Assembly (NCBI GenBank): GCA_946800325.1
Contig: OX326957.1
Location: 60,113,570-60,177,569 of the forward strand
Reading direction: 5' to 3'
DNA: 64,000 nucleotides
Source: Luzula sylvatica
Taxonomy: Eukaryota; Streptophyta; Magnoliopsida; Poales; Juncaceae
The notes below the pieces were generated by a model that had not been told where the DNA came from, made no database searches, and saw only the letters and a program-made list of their open reading frames with translations. A program made the position numbers and the translations under genes. Of this stretch, positions 31,423-43,599 are shown piece by piece. The first letter of the stretch is position 1, and the number at the start of each line of letters is the position of its first letter.

Positions 31423-34282
31423 ATGCCGTCCTGGTGGAGGAGGAGCAAATCCAAGGCGAAAACCAACCCCGTACCTAACTCAGCTGCATCCAGTCCTCGT
31501 AAGAAGCCCTCTATTTTCGATGAATCGCGTATATATAATGGTCTTACTACTACCGGTTCCGATCCGCTTCCGGCAGCTTGTGGATACCCGCTTCCTCGCC
31601 CGATTTCGTTGCCTGGATCCGTTACTGGCTCCGCATCTTCCAGTCTCAGCTCCGGCGGGTCGGATGAGACGCCTGATATTATAATTGATAGGTATTTTTT
31701 GTTAATTTGGCTTAGTTTTCAGTCGAATTGTAGTTACTGCGACTTGTCTGTGTAAGATCAACGCTTCACTTGGTCTCTACTGGATAATTTTGTACTGATT
31801 TTGGTTTATGCTCCATTGTTTCTTCTACCAAACTCTCAATTTAGTGTTTATCCGTGATTTCTTGCATATAACAACAACCACCGTGTAGAACGAACTATTT
31901 TTCCTCACTCCATTTTTACGGCATTTCAAGCTTCACAGTTCATTCATCATGTTCAATAATAACAAATATTCAGTCCTCTTCTACGATCATAAACTAATTT
32001 CCTCATGTAATCAATCTTCTTATTAAACATCAAAGGGGACGAACCACCACCACCACCACTGCCAACCGCAGCATCACGCCAGCACCACATAGAATACGCC
32101 AAGTGGTAGAAGACAACAAGCAAAGGAGATACTCGGACGCCTCAGCCACTCCCTTAATGAACGGATCTGATCCATCCACTAGTTATCTCGCTCCACGATG
32201 TAAGCTATATTACTATTTTGAACCAATTAATTGAACTTATTATTAATCTAATAAGTTTATAATATTTCGAACAGGTAATTCTAATATGTTGAGTCCACCT
32301 AGCTCACGCAGGCACCAAAAATTCCCTCTGTCCCCTGTTCACGCTAGAGCATTCGATCTCGGACTTGGACCTGGTTCGCCAGGTGGCGGTCCTATCGACG
32401 GGCTAAGAAGTCCGCCTCACCCTTTACCTCTCCCACCAGGCTCACCCAACAATTTCCCTTCGAGTTCAAACAACAAATCCCACTGGCAAAAGGGTAAATT
32501 GTTGGGCTGCGGTACTTTTGGCCAAGTTTACCTCGGATTTAACAGGTAATATATATTTTCGAATATCTTTTTACTTGTATAATTGAATATTTTGATAAAA
32601 AAAAGTTTGAAATACAGTGAGGGTGGACATATGTGTGCCATTAAAGAAGTTGCTGTGGTCTCTGACGATAAAAATTCAAAAGAATGTCTTCGACAACTGA
32701 ATCAAGTAAACTTCTTATCTTATAATTAATTAATTTAATTAATTAATTTATACTAATATTGATTTTTATATAATGAAACAGGAGATAACTTTGCTTAGCC
32801 AACTAAAACACCCAAATATTGTACGATACTATGGCAGTGAATTGGTAAGTTCTGACTACACGGAGAAATTTCAAAAAGGCCCCTCTAGTTTTTCGTATTT
32901 ATAAAAACACCCTTAACTTTTGTTTCAGGCTGAGGAGACATTATCGGTACATTTAGAATATGTGTCAGGAGGGTCGATTCATAAATTGCTTCAAGAATAC
33001 GGTGCATTTAAAGAACCTGTTATTAGAAATTACACGAGACAAATTCTATCTGGTCTATCTTTTTTACATGCTCGAAATACCATTCATAGGTACGCACAAT
33101 TTTAATATCCTCTATAAAATTTCAACAGAAATAATTATATAGATAATTTTGAAATTTTGTGTATTTATAGGGATATTAAAGGAGCAAATATACTCGTGGG
33201 CCCCAATGGGGAAGTCAAACTCGCTGATTTTGGCATGGCTAAACATGTAAGTATATTGTGTACACATTTTATAATTTTGTAAATAAAAAGTTTATAAGAA
33301 TTTATTTTTCTTACGATTGATTATTAATTTATTATTTGTAATTCAGATATCTTCATACACGTCAATAAAATCTTTCAAAGGAAGCCCTTATTGGATTGCT
33401 CCTGAGGTTCGATTTTTTTTTATTTTTTTCTAAATAATGCATAATTTTATAATAAGTTTTTGAAATTTGGAATATATGTATAATAATTTTGTATTATGAA
33501 TTTATAATAGGTAATAATGAATGAAAATGGATACAGTCTTTCAGCGGATATATGGAGTCTTGGTTGTACCGTTATCGAAATGGCCACTTCCAAGCCTCCT
33601 TGGAGCCAATTCACTGTGGTATTAAACTATTAAATCATATCATTCTATTCACATATATATTCAATTAAGTTAATTAATATTTTCTTTTTACGTTTAGGTC
33701 CAAGCATTATTTAAAATCGCGAATAGTAAAGACATACCAGAAATTCCTCAGAATTTCTCTCCTGAAGGGAAGAGTTTCTTGAAACTCTGTTTGGAACGAA
33801 ATCCAGCGAACCGATGCACTGCTTTCGAGCTGTTAGAACATCCTTTCGTTCAGGACCCACCTTCCCTCCGAATTTCAAATTCGAATTCGAATTCGAATTC
33901 GAGTTCGAAACCGAGTACTACTTCTTCTCCGAAAATGCAAAATGGGAAGAAAACCGAGTGTTATTCGAGAAGAAGTATATCTCCTCTAAGAAACGTAGAA
34001 ATCGGTGCGAGAGAAATTCCCTTTTATTTGAGCAGTGGTGTGAGTATAAGGCCGAACATGTCTCTACCCGTATCGCCATGTTCGAGCCCGTTAAGACAAT
34101 TAAGAAACTCGAACACGAATTGCTTGCCTTCTCCCTCGCAATCCTCTCCAGTTCGGAGACCCAACCAGGGCCCTCCAGTTAATCGGTCTCTCAGTCCGAT
34201 GAGGCCTAACGGCACGGATAATTGGCAAGAAATTAATCAGTTAAATTTCCAGAGCCCTTATGGCTCTCCAAAGAGATTTTAA
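31423..34282 (+). CDS. MAP kinase kinase kinase, YODA/MAPKKK3 type
   Basis: Ten exons join in phase: 31423-31691, 32036-32199, 32275-32545, 32618-32705, 32782-32844, 32929-33089, 33171-33246, 33347-33406, 33511-33618 and 33698-34282; 614 aa. The N terminus [11 protein letters not shown] and a Ser/Pro-rich regulatory region precede the kinase domain. Kinase hallmarks appear in order: [11 protein letters not shown] (ATP loop), CAIKEV (Lys), [23 protein letters not shown] (catalytic loop), [16 protein letters not shown] and [22 protein letters not shown]. The C-terminal tail has an NSNSNS run and [13 protein letters not shown] as in YODA-like proteins. The family phosphorylates MKK4/5-type kinases in development and immunity. 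All catalytic residues are present. Confidence 0.92.
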
Positions 34283-34621
34283 ACACGTGGCTAAATTATG
34301 GCTTTTTTGTACAGAGGGGAGAGGGAGATTTAAGTTAGGTTTTTCTGGGAATACACGTAGATTGTATTTTTACTACTAGTGTAGACTTATAATAGTGTAT
34401 TATTATTGTTCACTTGTTGTATACTTTTAGAGATATGATGATTATTGTCATGATTAACTAAACATTGTATAGTTCTCTACTTTTCTTTTTCGTATTTCCA
34501 TTAACCGCGACAAAGCATTATAATAGTGCTATTTTGACGGTGGAAAAAGAGAGTATCATGTTTCCATAACCACTAGGTACGATGGGTAATGCCAATTCAA
34601 AGGATCCGCATTTAATTGAAT

Positions 34622-34876
34622 GGAAAATGTTGGACATCCCCTGCTCCTCTCCCCCACGAGCCTTGATGACGTGGATATGAATTAACACCTCAAGAATTAA
34701 CACACAAATACATGATTTAACATCTTAATTTGCGGTTTTATTATCTTATTTTATGATTGAACACCAAAATAAGACGTTAAATAATGTATTTGTGTGTTAA
34801 TTCTTACGGTGTTAACCCATATCCACGTCATCAAGACTCATGGTGTGGGTTGGGGGGATGTACATCACTGCTCAAT
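34622..34876. mobile_element. Hairpin MITE, 255 bp, with 15-bp flanking repeats
   Basis: Long inverted arms (CCTTGATGACGTGGATATGA near 34660 pairing with TATCCACGTCATCAAGACTC near 34830) flank an AT-rich centre. A 15-bp direct repeat, CGCATTTAATTGAAT, lies on both sides (34607-34621 and 34877-34891). It is related to the insert at 43636-43886, in the opposite orientation. Confidence 0.75.
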
Positions 34877-34995
34877 CGCATTTAATTGAATATATATACT
34901 CGTTAAAATGATACTAAAAAAACTGCTCATCAATGGATATATAAATACATGATATTGTCATATTATTTGTCTAATTCATTTTTCATTCCTCATCA

Positions 34996-35110
34996 ATGGC
35001 TAAGCTTAATATTACAGCATCCATTCTTTTGGTTCTTCTTGTAACCGGAGCATGTGTGCCCTGACAACGGAGGCGATTCATATAGATGCGAGTGCAAATG
35101 GCCTTGCTAA
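34996..35110 (+). pseudogene. Small secreted cysteine-rich peptide, frameshifted
   Basis: ATG at 34996 begins a clear signal peptide (MAKLNITASILLVLLVTG) that stops after 22 codons (TGA 35062-35064). One frame over, the sequence continues as CPDNGGDSYRCECKWPC and a stop at 35108-35110, a CX9CXCX3C pattern as in small cysteine-rich secreted peptides. A TATA-like TATATAAATA (about 34938) and AATAAA (about 35176) frame the unit, so it looks like a complete small gene broken by a single-base indel. Sequencing error is an alternative. Family assignment is only by cysteine pattern. Confidence 0.5.
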
Positions 35111-35689
35111 TTAACCTAAAAAAACATATATTGGTGGTGATCTTATTTTTGTACCGTTTCTTTTGATCAGAAATCAATAAAGTGTTATTCAAACCTCTTT
35201 CATTTTAGTTTTAAGTTAAGGTATTATTATTTTTCCTATCATGTGCATGAGATCATGCCCATACATCCAATGATTATCTTGAATGAGTTTCTCGAAAGGA
35301 AATATAACATATGTATCTTATAAACTGATTACCCAGCTTAGATGGCAAGCAATAGAAACATGAAATACTATAATGACACGAATACACAACTAGTAATCAT
35401 TGTTGAAGTCGGCCAGATATAACGTTTTACGATAATGGGCACCTCAACTCAAGTGTTAATTAACATTGAGAGAAGCCAAGCAGTGTACTGGTTACTGATA
35501 GTAGTTATTTGTGATTTTTTATTATTTTGTTTGCGAATTTTGATTTAATGGTTTATATTATTTAGCTTGTAGTCTTAAAGACTACATTTTCCTGCTATGT
35601 TCATTTGCATTTTTTTTTATTGGTGTGGTTTTAATGAATTATATATGAAGCTATTGGCGTGTTTTTAATGAATTATATAAGAAGCTCAA

Positions 35690-38055
35690 TCAGCCGCTTC
35701 CCAAAAATAGTATGGTGTCGTTTACTATCTGCCACTGTCAAAAGATAGTTTTGGTGCCTCTTACAGTCCGGAGTGGTCCAAAGATAGTTTGGTGCATTTT
35801 ACTGTCAGCCGCTGCCAAAAGATAGTGTTGGTGCCGTTTAATATAACCGCTGCCAAAAGATAGTTTGGCTGTTTTTTTTGGCGCTGCCAAAGATTGTTTT
35901 GGTGCCGTTTACAGTCTGCCGCTGCCAAAACAAAGTTTTCGTGCCGATAAACGTAACCGCTGACAGAAGGTAGTTTTCTAGCGGATAAAAATAAGCGCAG
36001 CCAAAAGAGAGTTTTCGTGCCCATAAAAGTAACCGCTGCAAAAAGATAGTTTTCGTGCTGATAAATGTATCCGCTGCCAAAAGAAAGTTTTCGTGCCGAT
36101 AAAAGTAACCGCTGCCAAAAGATAGTTTTCGTGCCTTTTAACGTATCCGCTGCCAAAAGAAAGTTTTGTGCCGTCAAAATTAACCTCTGCCAAAGGTAGT
36201 TTTCGTGCCCATAAAAGTAACCGCTCCAAAAAGAAAGTTTTCTTGCCCATTGAATTAACCGCTGCGAAAAGCTAGTTTTCGTGCTGACAAAATTGTCGGC
36301 TGCCAAAAGATAGTTTCGTGCAAAAGAAAGCCATAAGTAGTTTTCCTGTCCATCAACATATCGCTGCCATAAGGTAGTTTTCGTGCCTATTAGATTAACC
36401 GCTGTCAAAGACAGTTTTCGTGCTGACAAAAGTATCCGCTGCCAAAAGTAAACCGCTGACATAATTTAGTTTTCGTGACGATAAAATAAACAGCTGACAA
36501 AAGATAGTTATCGTATCGACAATTTTAACCGCTGCCAAAAGATAGTTTTCGTCCTATTAAAATATGCGCTGCCAAAAGGGTGTTTTCGTGCCCGTAAAGT
36601 AAAGAGCTGTTTTCCTGTCGTTTGAAATAACCGCTGCCAAAAGATAGTTTTCGTGTGACAAAAGGGTCGGCTGCCAAAACATAGTTTTCGTGCCTATTCA
36701 AGTATCACCTGCCAAAGAATGTTTTTGTGCCGACAATTTTAACGCTGCCAAAAGATTGTTTTCCTGCCAATTAAAGTATGCGCTGCCAAAAGAACGTTTT
36801 CGTGTCCATATATGTAACTGATGCCATAACGTAGTTTTGGTGTCCGTCAAATAACCGCTGCCATAAGGTAGTTTTCCTGTCCGCTGCCATAAGGTAGTTT
36901 TCCTGTCCGTCAAATAACCGCTGCAATAAGGTAGTTTTCGTGTCCGTCAAATAACCGCTGCCATAAGGTAGTTTTCGTGTCCGTCAAATAACCGCTGCCA
37001 TAAGGTAGTATTCGTGTCCGTCAAATAACCGCTGCCATAAGGTAGTTTTGGTGTCCGTCAATTAACCGCTGCCATAAGGTAGTTTTCGTGTCCGTCAAAT
37101 AACCGCTGCCATAAGGTAGTTTTCGTGTCCGTCAATTAAACGCTGCCATAAGGTAGTTTTCGTGTCCGTCAAATAACCGCTGCCATAAGGTAGTTTTCGT
37201 GCGGACAAAAGTATCCGCTGCAAAAAGAAAGTATTCGTGCGGACAAATGTATCCGCTGCGAAAAGAAAGTATTCGTGCCCACTAAATTAACCGCTGCCAA
37301 AAGAAAGTATTCGTGGCCGTCAAATAACAGCTGCCATAATTTAGTATTCGTGCCGATAAAATAAACTGCTGCCAAAAGAAAGTATTCCTGCCCGCTAAAG
37401 TAAACCGCTGCCAAAAGAAAGTATTCGTGCCTACTAAAGTAAACCGCTGCCAAAAGAAAGTATTCGTGCCTACTAAAGTAAACCGCTGCCATAATTTAGT
37501 TTTCGTGCCTATAAAATAAACTGTTGCCAAAAGATAGTTTTCGTGCCGACAATTTTAACCGCTGCCAAAAGATAGTTTTCGTGCCTATTAAAATATGCGC
37601 CTCCAAAAGAGTATTTTCGTGCCCGTAAAGTAAAGAGCTGCCAAAAGATAGTTTTCGTGCCGATAAATGTATCCGCTGCCAAAAGAACGTTTTCGTGTCC
37701 ATTTAATTAACCGCTGCCAAAAGATAGTTTTCGTGCTGACAAAAGGGTCGGCTGCCAAAAGATAGTTTTCGTGCTGACAAAAGTATCAGCTGCCAAAGAA
37801 AGTTTTTGTGCCGACAATTTTAACGCTGCAAAAAGATTGTTTTCCTGCTTATTAAAGTATGCGCTGCCAAAAGATAGTTTTCGATCCTATAAATGTAACC
37901 GATGCCATAAGGTAGTTTTCGTGTCCCTCAAATAACCGCTGCCATAAGGTAGTTTTCGTGTCCATTATATTAACCGCTGCCAAAGGTAGTTTTCGTGCGG
38001 ACAAAAATATCCGCTGCAAAAAGAAAGTTACCGCTGCCAAACCTCAGTTTTCCCA
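35690..38055. repeat. Large tandem array of about 37-bp repeats
   Basis: About 60-65 units resemble CCGCTGCCAAAAGATAGTTT followed by TCGTGCCGATAAAAGTAA. Unit length is 36-38 bp and is exactly 37 bp in the most homogeneous part (about 36830-37200, CCATAAGGTAGTTTTCGTGT variant). Edges are more divergent than the centre, as expected for unequal exchange. Open frames on the minus strand (up to 233 codons) arise because the unit lacks stop codons in all three minus frames, and 37 is not a multiple of 3. I therefore do not call them genes. Confidence 0.9.
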
Positions 38056-38768
38056 TTTTTCACAATTGCCACGTCATGAAAAGTTCAGAAATATTTGGTT
38101 CTCTGTATCATAACTCTGAATAATTTGTAGATGTAGTCAAAGGCTCGTGAGTTCTGATTAGATCGAGACGCAACACGTGTCCCTGACTTTTTGTCGGAAC
38201 ACCGTACGTCACTCCCTACACTCATTTTTACTTTCTACACCTAGTCTATATACACTACTATTCTAAAAATTAACCTCCCTTCTGAAAAATCAATAGACCA
38301 TGTTCGTGTAATGAACATTCAATTTGCAACGCAGGAACAACAGCTCAGTCCCTCCACCGCCAAACGTACAAATATTGTTGAAATATTGTGGGAGAAGCAT
38401 ACAATTTTGTATATAATCCTGTAAATTTATTATTTACTTACAGTACTTGAATTGGAACGAGTGTTAAGTCTGGTTGCAGAATATTCACGTTCTTTAGGGG
38501 TCTAAAAGATAGTTTTACCTTTTCAGAAGGGCCCAATTGCTTAAAGTCAGCGTCGTCTTAGATAATCTCTGTACGTTCTCTAGCGATAGATTTTCGATTG
38601 CAATTATCTGGTTGATAGATCCAAGGAAGAGAAAGAGAAGGAGGAGAAGATCGAGAAGTCACGGCGAAGTATATCCCCATTGTCGTAGCGTTACTTTACC
38701 TCTTGATTTGTTTTGCGTCGTGGGATGAAGACAAGGAGAAGAAAGGCAGTACTGATTCTCTGATTATC

Positions 38769-39687
38769 ATGACGCACAACAGTAAATCCCCTGAACCCGA
38801 TGCTCTGTTCTGTGGCGGTGGAATTAGGTATGAATTATGATCATTTCTTTCTCTAATCGTGATTTCGAGCTTGTACGGTGTTTGGTAATGGTAATTGTCT
38901 CCTTGAGCTCGTACAGTTTCGTGACTACTAGTACTGAAAGCCAAAGGAATACGAATTTTAGCTATGGATACTCAACTTTTAAAGGAAAAAGAGCTTCGAT
39001 GGAGGATTATTATCAGGCTACTATTGGCGATATCAATGGTCAAATGATCGCCTTCTTTGCTGTCTTCGATGGTAAATAAAAACCTAAAATTCTCAGTAAT
39101 ACATTCCTTTCTGAAGATTCACAAGTACTATCTCAATTTCAATCTACATTTCGTTAATTAGGGCATGGTGGAGCTAAAGTCGCAGAGTATTTGAAGACGA
39201 ATTTATTCGACAATTTAATGAGCCATCCTCTTCTCCTCTCCGAGACCAGAATTGCTATTGGTCTGTGGTTCGAGTATTTTTCAAAATTATCTCATGATAC
39301 TTCTAAACCTTTTCTCTATCTAAGATTGTAAACAATGTTTCTTTGTATTATACTATTATCTTTCAGACGAGACGTTTAAGCGAACAGATGAGGAGTATTT
39401 GAGCAACACAATGGAGAATCAAAAAGATGCAGGTTCGACTGCGGCTACGGTTTTGTTAATTGGGGATTCCTTACTCGTGGCCAATGTTGGGGATTCTAGA
39501 ACCGTCATTTATAGAGCCGGTTCAGGTAATTTCCAGGAGTTTCTTTCCCAGTTTGTTGAATTGTGATTTGAGTTCTTGGGTTTGTATTGTAGTCTTAGCA
39601 ATGTCCGATGACCATAAGCCGGATAGGTCTGACGAGCGTCAGAGAATTGAAAAGGCTGGCGGTTTCATCATATGGGCAGGTATATTT

Positions 39688-39734
<47 letters not shown>

Positions 39735-40280
39735 TTATTTGTTTGATTTTTAATTGATTTTCGAAATATATGATTCAGGGACATGGAGAGTGGGTGGAGT
39801 TCTTGCGGTTTCTCGTGCATTTGGAGATAAATTACTCAAACCTTTTGTAACTGCCGAACCTGAAATTCGGGTACAAAAAACTTATCTAATTTTTGCAAAA
39901 TAAACCCTACATTTTACCCATATTGAAGGAAAGCCCTTGCATTATTGATGATTGCAGAGATTTTTTTTATTAATGTAATATATTTTGGGGTTGTTAGGGG
40001 GCCTTAATTGACAAGACTGAATTCATAATTATTGCCAGCGATGGGCTTTGGAATGTCATGTCCAATGAGGTAATTTCACGATTTTATTATTTGTGTAGAA
40101 AAATAATTATTATATAATAAAACTTATTGATGGTCCATGCAGGAGGCTGTGAACCTGGTGCAGGAAATACAAGATGCAGAGGCGGCTTCTAGAAGGCTAA
40201 TAGAAGAAGCCGTCGAAAGAGGAAGCAGTGATAACATCACTTGTGTCGTGGTACGTTTCGACAATCCATCAAATTCATGA
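38769..40280 (+). CDS. Protein phosphatase 2C (PP2C59/WIN2-like)
   Basis: Eight exons join in phase: 38769-38827, 38917-39071, 39162-39260, 39367-39525, 39593-39679, 39779-39870, 39998-40069 and 40143-40280; 286 aa. The Mg/Mn-dependent Ser/Thr phosphatase motifs appear in order: [28 protein letters not shown] (metal-binding Asp-Gly), [77 protein letters not shown] (metal Asp) and [15 protein letters not shown] (metal Asp). The usual DGLWD is DGLWN here; the changed residue is not the metal ligand. The protein is close to the minimal catalytic core with a short N terminus. Likely cytosolic or nuclear signalling phosphatase. The 37-bp array ends about 0.7 kb upstream. Confidence 0.92.
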
Positions 40281-40859
40281 AATTGAATTTTGAAAGTTTA
40301 CAAACTGAATTCTTCAAATCAAAAATCAATTTGTTTTAGTGATTTAGGCTCTTTAAGTTTATTTATCCTCGTGACTTCGATTTGGTTTGCTTTTCCTATT
40401 TGATAACTGATTTTTAAGTGCTTTTTTTTCTTCTTCTTTTTTACTGTGTTTGTAGCAAAATAAACAATATATTCTAATTTGTATGACCAGAAAAGAATCC
40501 AATTTTATTAAATACTTGGTTTTTGAAACGAAGTATGCCATTTTTTTTAATTATTTAAGGGGAGCAAGGCTTGCCCAAATGGCTTTGGACTGAAACCTTG
40601 TCCAAATAGCTTCTCAGCCCCAAACTGAAGTCACCATGGAACTGAGCCCTTGAGGTGCTGCAAAACACGGCTATGACTTGGATTGAGAATATATTTTTTT
40701 TCTGTGTTTTACAACTGCAAAGACTGCATATTGTGGTCTACGATTTCTTATTATATGTTAGTACTAATGCAGAAGATTGGGTTTTTTTTGGCTCTTCCAC
40801 GTTTGTGATGTTTTCACCGTCTGATTGTTCTTTTTGTTGTTTGATCACGGCCGTCTGAT

Positions 40860-41110
40860 GTCGCGTGGCCATGCTCTCTCCATTACGGTTCTCTACTAAT
40901 TTCCCTCATTTCAGCAAGCTGCACGACCAAAACAAAAACCATAGCCGAGACGGGAGAGAGAAAAGAGGAAAAAGCCGCTACGGCGCGAGGCGAGCAGGCG
41001 GGAAACCAAGGAACGCTGGCGAGTTCTCTCTCTCTCTCTCTCTCTCTGACGACGTCGCTTGTTGAGGTTAGCTGCCGCGAAGGGCGACGCTGAAGCTTGA
41101 CAATGCAGTT
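40860..41110 (+). promoter_or_regulatory. GC-richer 5' leader with CT repeat, probable start of the MO25-like gene
   Basis: The sequence turns GC-rich (GCTACGGCGCGAGGCGAGC), with (CT)n at about 41026-41047, typical of a plant 5'UTR. The first coding exons expected for an MO25 gene were not found downstream. Confidence 0.35.
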
Positions 41111-41690
41111 TTATTTTTTATTTTTTCTTATTGTGTTTCCTTCTGATTCGATTCGAATAGGTGTTTAGGGATGTTTTTTGGTGTTAATTTTGCGTCGATT
41201 TCTGTCAATTCTTTCGTAGTTCTGATTATGTTCGACTTGAGATGATTTCAGTCGAAAAAGTGTTGATTTAGGGTCCTGGTTCAGCTTTTCCAATATTTGT
41301 GTGAATTTTTCGTTTTTTTGGTTCTTCTTCTTATCGAAACAATGGTCAATTTTAGTTCAGTTTTGAAACTGAAGATGGGGAGATGAAGAGTCTTTTTAGT
41401 TCCGCCGTTGTGTCAATTTTAGTTCAGCTGATAAATTAACTCATGTGGTTGCAAATTACTATGAAAATTAAGTAAATAATTGATTAAACTCCAAACAAGA
41501 AAAGAAAAGACGCAACACATGTGGTTGCAAATTTACCGAGGCAATGAGTTCAATTCAGGCTAGTCGCTTCTGATTATTTGGAGGGCAATAGAGATCTTGT
41601 GTTCTAATTCTTGGGTAAATATATCATTTTTATCTAACCAGTTATTTTCTAAGCATAAAACTAATTCGAATATAATTTAATTTATCTAAC

Positions 41691-43356
41691 CAGTTAAGGG
41701 AATGCATTCGTCACGAAAGCATTGCTAAGTAATTAATTTATTGTTTTATAAAACTACTATAACAAAAATTATGAATCTAAATTATGGAATTTGTTTTTGA
41801 AGGTATGTTTTGGAGTCGGAGCACATAAATAAATTCTTCGATTCAGCTTCCCAATTTTGATATTGCTTCTGATGCTTCTGGTACATTTGAGGTTCCAAAA
41901 TCAAAATAACTCGAAAAATGAATTTTCTTTAGTTTATTTATATATCTATTTTCTAATTTATTTAATTTTTTTGTGAAATTTAGGAGCTTATGACAAGGCA
42001 CAACGAAACTGTTGCTGAATTTCTCACTACAAATTATGACTGGGTTAGTATTACACCAGTCTAATGATTTGATTGGGAATCTACAAATTGACCCCTGGAA
42101 TTTACACATAAATTAAAAATCTAATATTTTCTTGTATCTGATTATTATTATTTTTTAATTATTAAATTGAGTTATTTTTGCGGAGTTCAACACGAGGTTT
42201 TGGTCGTCCACGAATTACATAACAAGAAGACAAGCTATTAAGATACAAACTATTATTATATTCTTATTTTTGGGTTAAGTTCGGTGCAAATATTTTCAAT
42301 TGATATATGTGTAGTTATTAGGAGACATGTTGCTGGATCGATCTAACTTTGTGCTCATGAACCTTTTGATGGTATATTTGATATTTCTTTCTCTTGAAAA
42401 TATTGTGGTTTTGACATCTTTTCCCTGATTTCGTAAGAAGCTCGCAAGAACAAAAGCATTCAAGTGCCAATTAGGAGATTGTTGACCTGATTTTGGATGA
42501 ATATAGATGTTTCCAGCGATTGACTCGTAAGAAAATTAATCTTTCATCTTCTTCATCAAATCAAGGTAATGAACAAAGAGGAGGAGAAGAAGTGTGAATC
42601 CATGGATTGCAATCTAATGCTCAGGTTGAAGATTAGAGATGAATCAGTGAGAATCGAATCCAGTGGCTTTTGGAGCAATTTTATTAAGGAGAGAAGTGAA
42701 TTTTCAGTGCAAAATTCCAGCAAAATTATTCAGCATCAAGTGCCAATGATTCGAATCTCTTCTAGGGTTTTCAGACAACGGAATTGGTCATTGCGGCTGG
42801 TAAGAAAGAGGTGGATAACAGGAGAGAGAAAGAGGGATTCTCTTGCTTATATGGTGAGAAAAGATGAATTTCATTCCATGTTTTTAATTATTCTACATTT
42901 GAATTCCTGTTATTATATTATCAGTGGTTTTCCTGATTTCTTCAGTGCTGGTTTTTGTGGGAGTTCTAATGTAAGTGTGAGATATTGAGTAAACTATTGA
43001 TTGTTTAGGGTATTAGAGTTGTTTAAACTCTAATTACTCCATTAGAGGCTGTAATAATTTCTATTAATGAAATATAAAATAGACGAGGGACTCTAGAGCC
43101 CTCTCTATTATTCTAAAAAAAAAAAAAAAAAAAAAAAGCATTCCATGTTTTCAAGGTGAAATTTCAATTTTTTATTATTCTTTTGTTGTTTTTAAAAAAA
43201 TTAAAATGGTAATTATTAACTTTTTTGGGGGGGTATAAATGCATATATTGCAGTTATGTGCCGCGAATACAAACAAACCATATGAGATTGTTAGTCTTTT
43301 TGTAGCAAACAAAAACAAGCTTCTTCGGTTCTTCAATGGATTCAAGCCTGACAAAG
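41691..43356 (+). pseudogene. MO25-like (CAB39) scaffold protein, decayed
   Basis: Six exon remnants follow the MO25 order: 41691-41728 (LRECIRHESIAK), 41803-41891 (YVLESEHINKFF then NFDIASDASGTFE), 41984-42043 (ELMTRHNETVAEFLTTNYDW), about 42172-42242 (AEFNTRFWSSTNYITRRQAI), 42315-42371 (LLGDMLLDRSNFVLMN) and 43254-43356 (KPYEIVSLFVANKNKLLRFF). MO25 proteins are helical-repeat scaffolds that activate GCK/STE20-type kinases. Lesions include a frameshifting deletion near 41840, a lost donor after 42242 (AG then AT), absent N-terminal exons and an inserted retroposon. No full-length protein can be made. Confidence 0.8.
42885..43138 (+). mobile_element. Retroposed insert with poly(A) tail and 13-bp TSD
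   Basis: The 13-bp string CATTCCATGTTTT lies on both sides (42872-42884 and 43139-43151). The 254-bp insert ends in about 22 A residues, the signature of LINE-driven retroposition. The body (TTAGGGTATTAGAGTTGTTT, then GAGGCTGTAATAATTTC) lacks tRNA-like boxes and could be a 5'-truncated transcript of an LTR element or gene. Confidence 0.8.
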
Positions 43357-43599
43357 GTAAACATCACATTATCCATCCTTTAAGGAGAGTTTTATCCCTA
43401 TTATAATAATAAATCATTGTAAAAAGTTTTATTGATGGGATTTTTCTGCCTTACCCAGATGTGTTGAATTATAAAGTTTTGCGGTTCGAATACTCGAAGA
43501 TGACATTCTTAATTATTTACTATTCTTGAGGACGTCAAATTTTTTGCGGGGTTCTTTCTTAATTATTTACCCAGATGTATCAAACCCCTTTTTAATGTA

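Noticed and set aside
35761..36462. 233-codon minus-strand frame within the 37-bp array
   Set aside because: Repeat units are stop-free in all three frames; no domain, and translation differs in each frame.
35690..38055. CRISPR-like array appearance
   Set aside because: No alternation of constant repeat and unique spacer, and the genome is plant nuclear. It is a simple tandem repeat.
40050..40065. Asp-to-Asn change in the PP2C DGLWD motif as a sign of a dead phosphatase
   Set aside because: The metal-binding Asp is the first one in the motif and is retained; the other metal residues are also present.
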